From Fragilaria radians (lineage: Eukaryota; Bacillariophyta; Fragilariophyceae; Fragilariales; Fragilariaceae), in the NCBI GenBank assembly GCA_900642245.1, contig CAAAJI010000003.1:862224-886224 (forward strand): a DNA stretch of 24,001 nt, read 5' to 3'. The notes below the pieces were generated by a model. It did no database searches, was not told the origin of the DNA, and worked only from the letters and a program-made list of their open reading frames with translations. How positions within the stretch are numbered: the stretch's first letter is position 1; the number at the start of each line of letters is the position of its first letter. Positions 8,652 to 18,770 of the stretch are shown one piece after another. The position numbers and the translations under genes are program-made.

Positions 8652-9930
8652 GGTCAGTTTTAACGCTTTGCTGTTGTGCCGTGTTCCTTATTTTTTTACA
8701 TTATATCTCGAGTCTTATTATACCTTTCTCAGTCCTAAGAAAGAATTCGAACTCAACTACTACGCAACTAATTTCAAACGAGTTCATCAATTCATTGGGA
8801 TACGAGTTAGATATCCCTAACTTTGTGTAAGTAAAACGGCACAAGCAGAAAGAGAATAGCAATTAGCACTGCGGAAAGAGGATGAACCTTTAGATATTTT
8901 ACCTCTTGCAACATCTCAAAGGTAGAAGTCATTAAGAGGCACAGATGGATTGAATGAATGGGAACATATCTTCCAGGACCCTAGCACAAAACTAGAGATG
9001 AAGAATGTCTAGATGCTTTGAACGACGTGAATTTTGGTCTTCAAGGAAAAGTGCAAGCAAGTATTGCATGGCACTTGATCTTTTGTAAGTACAAATGATT
9101 GGAAGTAGTCTTTAATTGGAAATAGATCTCTCACTTAACGTGACAATGCAATACATTCTGCTTCCATTGTTGTGGAAATCAAATGATGTAGTTACTCCTT
9201 GTATTGATTTCATGCATTTTTCTTTGAAAGGCAGTTGTTGCATGTCTGAGGGTAGGATTGTCATCACTTTCTGCTTGAGTCTTTCATATATTTATTTTTC
9301 CTCATCATTATAAGAATTGATAATATCTCATTGGAATCCATCCAGACTATCTTATGTGATAGGGCTACTAAATTTGACGGTCGGTGAATTTGAGAAACAC
9401 TGAGTCAGTTAGAAATAAGACACTTACTTGGAGTTCAATTTAGTAGTTTCAACTTTTAACTTATTTTTTGCTTTTAGTGGAAGTAGAAATACTAAAAAAA
9501 TTGGTCCTACTACCTTTTTTTTCTGCGTATTGCGATTTTTTTCTGTATGCATTTATCTGCGTTGAAAATCATGTTGGGCTTTGCATAAAATCCATTCAAT
9601 GTTCACTACGCTACTGCGTTCCACTTTTTAGGATTTTCTTAGGTCTTAAATGGGTTGTCGCCGTGGTTTTTTTTTCGTCTCCAATGTAATGGGCGAATTT
9701 GTGTACTAGTTGAAAAAGATGTAATATTTAGGTTTCTGCAGTAAAATGAATATGGCGTGAAAATTTCATAATCAACTAGGAATGTCGATCGATTTTTGGA
9801 TTTCGCAGTCTTTCAGAACAAGAAACAACATTTATATCATAATATCATAAGGTAAATTTCCAATGTTGAAATTAAACCGGGGGATGCTAACTCTTTGATG
9901 AAGAAGTTATGCAACTATTAAAAAACTCAT
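8652..9930. other. Non-coding spacer between two minus-strand genes
   Basis: Several short plus-strand frames (for example 9116-9313 and 9468-9689) are Cys/Phe/Leu-rich translations of T-rich DNA with no family resemblance. I see nothing else. The left end holds the promoter of the tetraspan-like gene and the right end the 3' region of the inositol kinase gene. Confidence 0.55.
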
Positions 9931-11373
9931 CTATATATGCGCAACCTGATTTTCAAATGTATGTAAATAAGACTGTCTAGCAAGAACAGCTCGATGAACA
10001 AGGAACTTTGCCAGAAGTGCAGGGAAGTTAGAAACTTCTTTGAAAGATGGAAAGTAGTTGACATCCACTACCAACAAGCGATGGTTGGATATAATAATGT
10101 CGAATCCAAAAAGCTCCAAACCAAAAGCATTCTTCAGAGCTGTCACTATCGGTGCTACCTCATCACTTGAAAGCGCTTCTAAGTCTCCATGGGGTAATGC
10201 ATATTCTTCTTCTTTCAATCCAAAATTGTTTCTGGTGGGATAAGGACGTTGAGAGTCGAATTCCACAAATGGAAGAAGTGATTCAAGCTCTGATGAATCT
10301 GTAGGCAAATCTGGAAGGGATAACCTTGAGAAGACATGTATTTCATCCCCTAAGACATATACTTTGAACAATATGGCGCGGTGATTTGCGTATTCTTGTA
10401 AAAGGCATGGCATCTCTAGGTTGGTAAGTCCTCGAGAGTTAAGAACGATTCCCATACAATGTGAGCGTTTTGTTCCTGCTGCTGGAATTGGCTTTGCTAT
10501 TAAGGGATATCTTAGAGAGTGAATTTGATTAGCTTGGCAGTAATCAACAAATCTCGGGGTAGATACTTCAAGTCCTCCAACACTAGTGACCCCTTCTAAT
10601 GCAAGTTTCAGTTTAGACGCGATCGCTGAACGACTCATTAAAACTTCCACGTTGGAAGGATCATCGACGAGGCAACACTTGGGATTCGATCTTTGATAAT
10701 CCTTCAAGCGCAGAATCCTCTGAGTTGCTTGTTTTAATAGTAAATCATAATCAATTTCTCCACTAAAATCCGCACCTCGATCTTCTAAGTACTGCTTCGA
10801 ATTGAATTCAGTTGTGGATGAACATAGAATATCTTCAGTCATTTTATGCAAAATGACGTCAAATCTCCCACCATGTTGATCCTCCAGAGGCTCGTTCAAA
10901 TCTATTGGAACAAAAGAAACTCTTACAGGATATATAGATGAATTTGAGGGGTGCGATGAAAATGTCTTTCTTGTTTCCATAGTTAATGTCCCCGTTTCGG
11001 TTGTTGACGTATTACTCCCAAATTCATCATCACTCTCTCCTGACGAGCAAGAAGAACGAAAGTATCGTAAAATATTGTTCAATCCATCTGATGGCAAAAG
11101 AATTTGATTTGGATGTTGTGAAACTTTCTTTTGGTGCATGAAAAGTGCTGCAGAAGTGAGAGTATTCGGCGGCTTTATTTTCGTGTCAATTTCATCAATT
11201 GAAACAACACCAACGATACGTGCACGGGATGCCTCTGCCATCACAGTAGCCATCGTATTCATCTTTTTTACTCCGAAGGCATAACCCACGAGAATCGGAT
11301 TCTGGAAAACATGGCTTGATACGGATCCGGTGGCATCCGCAAAGCTCTGACAACTTGTATCGTCTTCCATCAT
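9931..11373 (-). CDS. Inositol-tetrakisphosphate 1-kinase (ITPK) homologue
   Basis: The 480-residue protein has the ATP-grasp fold of ITPK enzymes, which phosphorylate inositol tris/tetrakisphosphates on the way to InsP6 and related signals in the cytosol or nucleus. An N-terminal VGYAFGVKKMNTM block (29-41) matches the family opening. FDVILHKMTEDIL (171-183) matches the strand that brings in an inositol-phosphate-binding Lys. YPLIAKP (289-295) carries the ATP-binding Lys294. LLQEYANHRAILFKVYVLGD (324-343) is the hinge and substrate block. The metal-binding end is LFGFDIII then LLVVDVNYFPSFKEV (433-447), with Asp437 and Asn439 as ligands. An insertion at about 107-147, rich in Ser/Thr/Glu, makes it longer than the roughly 320-420 residues usual for the family. 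The start choice rests on the MM pair; Met2 is equally possible. Confidence 0.93.
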   Translation of the reverse strand: MMEDDTSCQSFADATGSVSSHVFQNPILVGYAFGVKKMNTMATVMAEASRARIVGVVSIDEIDTKIKPPNTLTSAALFMHQKKVSQHPNQILLPSDGLNNILRYFRSSCSSGESDDEFGSNTSTTETGTLTMETRKTFSSHPSNSSIYPVRVSFVPIDLNEPLEDQHGGRFDVILHKMTEDILCSSTTEFNSKQYLEDRGADFSGEIDYDLLLKQATQRILRLKDYQRSNPKCCLVDDPSNVEVLMSRSAIASKLKLALEGVTSVGGLEVSTPRFVDYCQANQIHSLRYPLIAKPIPAAGTKRSHCMGIVLNSRGLTNLEMPCLLQEYANHRAILFKVYVLGDEIHVFSRLSLPDLPTDSSELESLLPFVEFDSQRPYPTRNNFGLKEEEYALPHGDLEALSSDEVAPIVTALKNAFGLELFGFDIIISNHRLLVVDVNYFPSFKEVSNFPALLAKFLVHRAVLARQSYLHTFENQVAHI

Positions 11374-12417
11374 TTCAGACGAATTGATATCAAAGAGTAT
11401 TTCAAAACTATTATGTTAATTTTACAAATGACGGAAATTTAAAGCCACCACTCATGCACTTCGCTCTCCAGATTGTTTTAAAGGAGTGTAACCTTAGTTT
11501 TGGATTACAAACAGACAATTTTCTGGGATTGACGACGGGGAGACCTTGTCGACACGAGTGGATATCCAATACTTTTCATCCCGCCAATTTCGATTTCGAG
11601 AAGATATTGTTTCGTTATCGTACTAATTCGTACTGTCACCTAAGAACCAATAGAATTCTCGACCATGTTCACGTTTTTCTATGCACTAAAGTAAATAGAA
11701 TTGAGTAGTGTTGACGCTGATCATGAATGAATCATTGACCTAAACCTAAGAAATTCAGGAGTGAGTTATGATATAGACGAGAGACCCAAACGTGCACAAT
11801 CGTTAACCAATGCGTAAAGTTATGTGGTTTTGATATTTGTATTTGTGCTATGTTCAAGAGAAAAACAAATGTGTGAGGAAATGATCCTCAAGCTTACAAA
11901 AGTGATCACATACATAGTACACTTAAAAGGTTTCATACATTGGTTGAAAATGGTTTGTGTAAAGAGGTCTATTGCAATAAACAGTCAATAAATGATTCAT
12001 TACTCCATGAGCTGCATTGCCTTAGCAATTCACAATGTTTTCCTTCAAGGAAATTCATTGCATGGCAAACCTTGACGTATGAATAAAAAAGGTAGCACTT
12101 TAATGAAACGTTTAATAGCTAAAATAGGTAAATAGGCTATGAGATTTAAATCTGAATGATGATTCTTCTAAACTAAAATCTAAATTTTTTGAATGGGACT
12201 CAAACTCAAACTTTGCTTTACAATATAGTACATTAACGTGATATCAAATAGCAATTTAATTGTCAGACAATTGGTACCCTTCAGAAACGACAACAGAAAT
12301 ATCAAGTTTCTTGACATTTTCCTTTCCTTTACATCCTTTGACACGATATGCTTTACTTACGGTTGTAATATTAGATTTTATGTATGCTGTTTATTACATC
12401 ATGTTTAGTCCTGTTAC
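11374..12417. other. Spacer upstream of the inositol kinase gene
   Basis: A plus-strand frame at 11454-11708 is the only sizeable open stretch. It shows no family features and lies where the kinase promoter should be. The rest is AT-rich with no structure I can support. Confidence 0.5.
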
Positions 12418-12799
12418 TCATTCAGATTCATTATTTTCACTGTTTTTCTCCTTAGTGTAACTGTCTAAACATGAAATAATTTGAAGTACACATGGATACT
12501 CTTGTTTACTTCCTTCAAGATGTAAGTGTACTGTAGTCGAATCGGTGTCTTCTCTAATATCACTTGTTGAGTCCAGGACATTCTGTAGAAGGCAAATAAA
12601 CAATTTCGAACTCGTTTTCATCTTCGTATTCCATAGAGCTTTTGATTTCCTCACCAATTAACCCATCGAAAATATTGGCAGATTCCTCAGTCTCTTCTTG
12701 AACATTTTCCTCCGTCGTTACTTTGGCCAAAAGCCTTGCACAACAGCTCAAGACTTCAAACACGTGAATCTTGATACTCATCGTGAAATACTCAGACAA
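12418..12799 (-). CDS. Doubtful small acidic protein, two overlapping frames
   Basis: From an ATG at 12799 one frame gives 79 residues with a hydrophobic start and an acidic tail (TEENVQEETEESAN, then MEYEDENEFEIVYLP). From about 12657 the overlapping neighbouring frame stays open to 12418 with a Ser/Thr/Glu-rich sequence. Together they could be one gene with a frameshift or an unrecognised intron, or both could be chance. I recognise no family. Balanced, charged composition is the only argument for coding. Confidence 0.25.
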
Positions 12800-13183
12800 T
12801 TGTTTTTAATCTATTAGGATCAAGCTAATACAACTTATCTTGATCAGCTGGAATGTAAAAATGATCTCAAGTAAACTTAATGCAAAATGACAATAAAATG
12901 GCTATGATTTTGCGTTGTTGTCCAAATGGCAAAGCTGTGGTTTGTGTAATTCACATTTCACGGTTTCGCCTTCTAGTTTCATAAACATCATTTATTAAGC
13001 ATACCAACAGAGATGTCAGCACGTAGATAATCGCGTGAAAAACGTACATTATCGTTTACGACGAAGCTGTTCGTCTTGAACAAGACACTCATTAAATATA
13101 GAGAGGAAGAAAAGTGAGTGTTTTAAATATCTCCTTTTTTGCTCTCAAGAATTCTGACTGACCTGTGGTCTTGAAGGAACAGT
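12800..13183. other. Short non-coding spacer
   Basis: I see no gene or clear structure here. It is AT-rich, with the 3' flank of the broken retroelement frame at its right end. Confidence 0.5.
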
Positions 13184-13925
13184 TTATTTTGCATATACTT
13201 TCCCATACATAGGGTAATCATTCACCATTGTAGTTATGCGGGGTTTCATCCAAAGGGTGGAGATACAAAACGTCCCCCCAGGTTTATAAAAAAGGATCAA
13301 TTCTGTTTCTGAAGTCGAGATATGTAATCTGGAACATTGAATTTCTCTCAGATAGGTTTGTATTTTAGGATGTTGAAATGAAACATTGGCTTCTTGGTCT
13401 AGAAAGTCATCAATTTGGTGATCATTAATCCACTGTAGAATGGAATCCATTCTTCCGGATTTGATTCCAAAGCCTGGGATATTATTGAATAAAAGGTGCA
13501 ACGTGTTTTTTTGTGTGGAAAACTTGGGGAGGATTAATGCAATTGTTGTTTTCTGATACGGGAGTAATTGAATTGTAATTGCTATCTTTTTTCCAAAGAC
13601 TGAGTAGTTTGGTCATCTTTGGGGGTTGCTTTGTGGTTCTTCCCTGTGTAAGTGACTGTAGGCTTGGGAAACTTGGCGTAAAATTACATTGTGCACTCAT
13701 GATGGCGTTATTTTCTGCATCATATTGTGGACGTCCTGACTTGACTTCAATTCCAAACACTCTGGTGCTATACACAATCTTGGAATCAGTAGCCTTCATA
13801 GGAATTGTCTGAATTCTGAAGTGGGGCACTGGAGCCTTGGAGGATGTATGAGTGTAGCTTCTTCGGATACCTTTTGTTGCATACTCGTTTGTCGTGTTAG
13901 AAGGAAAAGCTTGAGTTACAGTACC
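13184..13925 (-). pseudogene. Broken retroelement ORF, endonuclease-type segment (LINE-like)
   Basis: Two minus-strand frames join as one broken protein. The upstream frame is open from 13925 and holds STRVFGIEVKSGRPQYDAENNAI, giving way at about 13500. The downstream frame continues with LHLLFNNIPGFGIKSGRMDS, then INDHQIDDFLDQEANVSF and FYKPGGTFCISTLW. The second part resembles the start of the endonuclease/exonuclease-like domain of algal non-LTR retroelements, with its opening Asn-rich strand, a Glu-Ala-Asn block and a KPGGT motif. The junction lies at a run of seven A's (7 T's on the plus strand around 13505-13511), the typical place for a one-base slip. No reverse transcriptase follows, so the copy is truncated as well as frameshifted. 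The family assignment is from memory and moderate. Confidence 0.5.
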
Positions 13926-14780
13926 CTATAGTTTTAGTATCCCAGAGTTGATTCCTCTTATCCTATGGACAATAGCAATCTTTGCTTTTCAAATGTAGCA
14001 AATGCCCCGTGAATTTGTGCTTACAATGAGAGACCGATTACTATATCATGGAATTAAAAGAGAAATCAAGAACTACGTGTTTAGAATCACTGTAGACTGT
14101 AGCTAAATGTCATTTAGGATCCCAGATATAACAAACAAATCAGGGGAAAGTGTTAATTCCTCAGTTATCGCTTTATGAATCAAGGCAAGCCGGATCATAA
14201 AAAGTGGATCATGTGGTCTACATATGTAGTCAATTTAACCAGGAAATGGCAAAGTTCTTGGAAACAGCCCGTGGGGAATTGTATAGTCAAATACAGCCAA
14301 CTCCTCGAGAACTATTCTAGGGATAGAAGTTCCATTAATACTTAATATAAAAGAGAGAAGAGAAAACATATTCTCAGAATATAGCAGTCATAGAGTAGAC
14401 CGGATTGTATTAAGAAACAGTGCCCGAAATCTCAGCGGTGGCAGTATCCTGCTCTATGTGAGAATTGAGATAAAAACATTATGTCTTATTTTAAGGAAAT
14501 TCTGAAAAACTACTCTTGTTTTCTAATCGTGAAAGATTGGAGTCTTGACTGACTAATTTTTCATTATGATAATATTTATTCTTTTATTTATCATCTCGTC
14601 GCTATACCAGCATGGCAAATATCTTTAGCCTGCTCTTTATTTAGATCTAAACATTTTTATTATATAAAGGTTCGTGAAACACATGTGATTCATTATAACC
14701 TAAATTTTACAAATATTATCATAGTCATTTATTGTTTTTAGTTGTGCTAATGTATCTGATATTTTTATCATCTAGATTAG

Positions 14781-14836
14781 CATGTACTAGCAACACTGGA
14801 CGTCTCCAAATGTTGGTCCAAAATAACATCTCTTGA
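14781..14836 (+). repeat. Dispersed repeat copy B
   Basis: It reads TGTACTAGCAACAC then TGGACGTCTCCAA, followed 16 nt later by CATCTCTTGAATTAATC. The block order and spacing match copies A and C. The core differs from copy A by one transition (GAC for GAT) and one terminal change. Confidence 0.5.
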
Positions 14837-15169
14837 ATTAATCTCTTTTATAGATTAATTATGTGTGCTTAACCTAAATCATAAAAAAATATCTTCCTGC
14901 ATTGAAGAATATAGTGCATATACAATATGCAGTCATATATGGTTTTGTTGCACTCTAGTTGTAATAAACAAAAGGATACACAGAATGTCTCAGAACAAAA
15001 GGCGTACAGCAGCCACAACCGAGCATCGTCAGTGGGAAGCATATTACTGGAAATCCAATTACGTGACAAATCTTGAAGGAAATTATGGAAACACAATATG
15101 GGAGGAAATTTGGAGTAAGCTATGACACAGTTCAGTTGAGAATATATACACGAACTTTGAAAGTGATAA

Positions 15170-15370
15170 GAAATAAGGGAGCAAAAATGGCCAAAATCAA
15201 ACTTACCAGACATCAAGAATGTCTATGTTGAAGGTATAGATGAAGATTTATATCATACAACAACTTGTGAAGCACTAAGCCAGGCGTTGGCTTCTTCATT
15301 CAAAGGCACAATTAGGAGAATATTCAAGGTGATAAATGACTCAGACAACATCATTGAGCAGATTATGTAG
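15170..15370 (+). other. Coding-like fragment, unidentified
   Basis: A 66-codon open frame with no ATG at its beginning reads as credible protein, with VYVEGIDEDLYH, CEALSQALASSFKGTIRRIF and DNIIEQIM before a TAG. Just upstream, another frame gives VSYDTVQLRIYTRTLKVIR. This looks like an old frameshifted coding sequence, perhaps from a mobile element. I do not recognise the family. Confidence 0.25.
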
Positions 15371-16950
15371 TCAGACATTCACAAAACCAATATGAATAAG
15401 TCAAAACAATGAGCATGCAAACATAAGATTAAAATCTAAGTTTGATTTAACTTCTGATGTCATTAGGTAAGCATCAAAGCATGTGATACTCTATTGATAA
15501 CTATTTATCCCATCTTATGATCCTGATTTAAGGGTGACTTGAAGACTTTTCTTTCCTTTATTTTATGCTGATCTTGTATGAAAAGCTGATGTCGAGGAAA
15601 TCGTATCCCCTAATTTTCAATTCTGAAAATTGGAAAAAGGTATTGCTTTACGTAGTCTACGTGAAGTTACCGTTTTTTCGATCGAAGGATTTGGGAATTA
15701 TCACCATGGGTTGTCAATCTATTGTGAGATTGATGACTCTGTTGTTCAGCAATGTAAGACATAGTTGATCAACTGTTCTGATTAACTATTATTATATTGT
15801 GTTTTCTTGCCACTCATCTTCAAGATTAATCAATCACTGATTAAAAGAAAAGAGAAGTGATGTCCTATTTTTATTTTTGTAACCAAGCTCTTTTGTTATG
15901 AAGAAGTGAACACCGGGAGTAAAGAGACGCACCTACCTGAGCTCTGGCTATTCTAAAGACTTGTATTGTGAGTTGGGATTCCCATGGTCATTGGGTTCCG
16001 GCAGAGGCCTATGAGAATTCCAATACTGCTTCAAAATGTCATTTGCAGAAAGCTGGCTTCAAGAGTAGAGGATACTCTTTCATCATCAACATGAAAAGAA
16101 TGGTTGAGGAACCGAGCTGGGATTCTTGTGTTGCTGAGCTCCATTTACATGCCAGCACAGCAGTTTCTATGTCACAAAGTCATCACGGAGGTTTTCATGT
16201 GTTTTCGCCCTGATGGGACTTTCACATAGTTTCCTCACATAATAATCACCTTTCCCCAGTCAACTCAAGACTTAAAATGTTAGCATTTGCATGCTAGGTG
16301 CCAAACAGGCAATAGTAATGTTAAACTTCCTATGTTTTGCTGATTCGGTCATGGTCTCCCAAAGAATCACAGAGAGTTCCCATATTGGGTTAGTGACACC
16401 TATGGACCAAAGGGATCATCCAAATTAGCAGGATATGGGCCTTTGACTCCAGGGATTAGAGTCTGTGTGAATACAAGTTGTAACAAATCAAATTGGAGGA
16501 CCGACAACTTAGATAGCACATTAAATACTTAATCATAATAATGAGGAAATTGTATCCACATGCTTACACAAGCCACATTGAGGTGAAGCTGTGCCCAGAA
16601 AAATTGCCAATCAAAGGTTATCTACTGTATCATTAAACATTTAACCAAAAGTATTATATATTTCTTTCATTTTTCCACCCTCCTCTAATTCCACTAGGTA
16701 GTCATATGTGCTACTCATAAATCTGTAATTAAAGCTTTTCATTTCCTTGCTATTTTATCTACAGTTCCTATGATTTAATTAAGTGTTTGTGAGGATAGTC
16801 TTACAAAGCAATGAAAAACCATTTACCGGTACTAATGCATGAATACACCATGTCACATTAATAGTTCAACACAAATCTTTCATCATGCCATTGCATTGCT
16901 GGGTAGAGACTGAATACCTTCCGTGAAGTAGAACGTTATGCCGATGCAGA

Positions 16951-16974
16951 TAATTTGACTATACAGTCAAATTA
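16951..16974. repeat. Perfect 10-bp hairpin with a 4-nt loop
   Basis: TAATTTGACT and AGTCAAATTA are exact reverse complements around ATAC. No gene starts nearby. It could be a relic of a small inverted-repeat element. Confidence 0.3.
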
Positions 16975-17140
16975 GGAATTGTGTTTCAAGTTCAAGGTGG
17001 GTCAGTAGTCTATATTATTTTTGCACTTATGTCTTAGACATTTGAATTTTGTTTTAGCAGACATCACCTCATCACACATTGTGCAAGCGAAAAACGTTGA
17101 AGTTCCAAGTTAATCGGAAAGTGAGAATTTTGCAAGTACT

Positions 17141-17430
17141 TCAGATTAAAATGAGAAAAGTCAAATAGTTGCGCATAGCGAAATCCATCTTATTGCCTGT
17201 AAAATACACCTCAAACTTTTTCAACACTTCCAATTTATCAATAACATGTCACATCCCAGTAGCCCCTACAATATTTTGGAAAATGCAGAATAACATAAGG
17301 AAAGTCCAAATAGTGGTGCTAAGGGAGATCCAACTTATTGCCTGTAAACTACAACTCAAATTTTTTGAACACTTCCAAAGTATCTGTGACATGCTCTGTC
17401 TTACTAGCCCCTACAATAATTTGGGAAAAT
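17141..17430. repeat. Tandem duplication (about 145-bp unit) over the 3' end of the aldo/keto-reductase-like gene
   Basis: Unit 1 (about 17141-17285) and unit 2 (about 17286-17430) align at a constant offset of 145 bp, shifting to 144 at the left edge through one single-base gap. By hand count about 84 of 108 positions agree between 17163-17270 and 17308-17415. Unit 2 is the live copy: it contains the last 27 codons, the stop and about 63 nt of 3' flank. Read on the minus strand, unit 1 still shows FQNIVGATGM, a stop, then HVIDKLEVLKKFE, a decayed copy of the gene's C-terminus. Confidence 0.8.
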
Positions 17431-18770
17431 ACATCAGCTTTGATTAACTCCCCGAGAGCAAATTCTTGTAGCTTTATTTCGCTTGGAATATCATATGACT
17501 CCACACCATGGCCTCCATTAATCAATAGGTTTCGAGTGTTTCTGGCAATGAAATATCTGGCAGCAAGACCAACAGATGCAAAGTAATTTTGTAAAACCTC
17601 GTGACTTTCTTCGTCAATTTCATCAAACGTTCCTTGCATGATTGGAAGCACTTGATTCAAAAGCACTTGTTCATGCTGACTGAAGCTTCTAGTGCTTTCT
17701 AAGCTATTGTCGAGCGTCTGAAGCATGTCGCGAATGATTTTGGCCCCTTGTAAAATTTCTTCTTCTTCTGCATTCAATTTCCTTCTCTGGGCTTCTTCCA
17801 ATAGATCTGAAGCATCAAAGTGAGACAAAGCCATTTTGTACGTAGCCTGATAAACAGGAGGAGGATTTGTCATCATATTTGACCACTCTGTAATCCCTGG
17901 TTCAGTTGGTAAATGATAATCAATCAATTGAAAACCCTGGTTGTTTCCTGTTCCTAGATCTGGAAAGCATGTAAGAGGTCTCATGGCAAATAGTTCAAGC
18001 CCCTGAGGCATACATTTAGCATCGCTTTCTTTTAGGTAAGCTTTGATCGCTTTTGCAACTTTAATTCCTCGACTTTCCAATACGTTTGCAGGGAGTTGAA
18101 TAATAGATAAGCTTGAGAAGAGCTTAGAAGAATTCTCCGCAGCAATACGAGCAGCTTCGAGAACGACTCCTTTCCAGTCAAGGTGAAGTGGGTGGTCATT
18201 GGGTAGAGATAGTCCGTTACTTACAATACCAAAAGAAGAGATTTTGCGGTCGGTTACAGCGTCCTCCAATTCGCAAAATGCATCAGTCAACCGGGTCAAA
18301 GTGTCACCACGGTGCTCTTCTGGATTGTGAATCATGGGAATAATATTTAAATGTGGATTTTCAAGGCCGACGAGGGGAGATTCATTTAGGAAATTATGAA
18401 TGGATTCTCGATTCAGAGTATGAACAACTTGAAAAGTTTGGTGACCTTGTTGGGTGGAAACCGTTTCAACCAAAACTGTTCCATCGACTTGAGTTTCATT
18501 AGAGGCGGTGACATTATAGCCCAATCTGCTTAAGACTTGTATTCTGGTATCTCCCATGTATCCTGAAAGGATGTCTGCGAGAGCCTTAACACCTTCATCT
18601 TGTCCAGATTCAACAACTGTAATTCCATTATTTATGGCTTCGTGTATTATCAATTTATAAAGTCCTGGCTCTATCCTTCTGAACTTATGAGAGCCTAGAC
18701 CCATTTGAGTGGAAAGCCATCGAGCTTGTGCATTGATGTTGATTGCTTTCAGGGTGAATGATGTAAACAT
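17349..18770 (-). CDS. Aldo/keto-reductase-like protein, probably organellar, likely pseudoenzyme
   Basis: The 473-residue product begins with a basic, Ser/Thr-rich leader (1-30, with ARWLS near 16-20) typical of a mitochondrial transit peptide. The TIM-barrel order of the aldo/keto reductases follows: AINNGITVVES (45-55), IQVLSRLGYN (77-86), IIPMIHNPEE (143-152), ISSFGIVSNG (177-186), LSIIQLPANVLE (221-232), FAMRPLTCF (261-269) and the cofactor-binding IIVGASKTEHV (451-461). It looks closest to the L-galactose-dehydrogenase-like branch. In active members the first block carries catalytic Asp and Tyr and the second a Lys. Here they read Glu54, no Tyr, and Ser-Arg (81-82), while the His of HNPE (148) remains. 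Loss of activity is inferred. A helical, acidic insertion (about 318-395) makes it longer than the usual 300-340 residues. A decayed duplicate of its 3' end lies downstream. Confidence 0.82.
   Translation of the reverse strand: MFTSFTLKAININAQARWLSTQMGLGSHKFRRIEPGLYKLIIHEAINNGITVVESGQDEGVKALADILSGYMGDTRIQVLSRLGYNVTASNETQVDGTVLVETVSTQQGHQTFQVVHTLNRESIHNFLNESPLVGLENPHLNIIPMIHNPEEHRGDTLTRLTDAFCELEDAVTDRKISSFGIVSNGLSLPNDHPLHLDWKGVVLEAARIAAENSSKLFSSLSIIQLPANVLESRGIKVAKAIKAYLKESDAKCMPQGLELFAMRPLTCFPDLGTGNNQGFQLIDYHLPTEPGITEWSNMMTNPPPVYQATYKMALSHFDASDLLEEAQRRKLNAEEEEILQGAKIIRDMLQTLDNSLESTRSFSQHEQVLLNQVLPIMQGTFDEIDEESHEVLQNYFASVGLAARYFIARNTRNLLINGGHGVESYDIPSEIKLQEFALGELIKADVFSQIIVGASKTEHVTDTLEVFKKFEL

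Larger units (their letters stand above)
13926..17140. other. Gene-poor, repeat-bearing region
   Basis: Over 3 kb without a supportable intact gene. It holds copy B of the dispersed repeat (14781-14836), a short open coding-like fragment (15170-15370), a 92-codon open frame without ATG at 15938-16213 and a perfect hairpin at 16951-16974. Patches of protein-like sequence broken by stops suggest old transposon debris, but none can be assigned to a family. Confidence 0.5.

Noticed and set aside
8742..8756. GAGTTCGAATTC on the minus strand as a possible tRNA T-loop
   Set aside because: The T-stem does not pair and no acceptor stem was found.
9116..9689. Two short plus-strand frames
   Set aside because: Hydrophobic and Cys/Phe-rich translations of low-complexity DNA without family features.
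9672..9690. CGTCTCCAATG as a fourth copy of the dispersed repeat
   Set aside because: Only the GTCTCCA word matches; the flanking blocks are absent.
11454..11708. 84-codon plus-strand frame divergent from the inositol kinase gene
   Set aside because: No homology pattern recognised; it sits in the expected promoter region, and length alone is not evidence.
14869..15216. 115-codon minus-strand frame
   Set aside because: Cys/Phe/Tyr-rich with no motifs; the plus strand of the same region gives more protein-like sequence.
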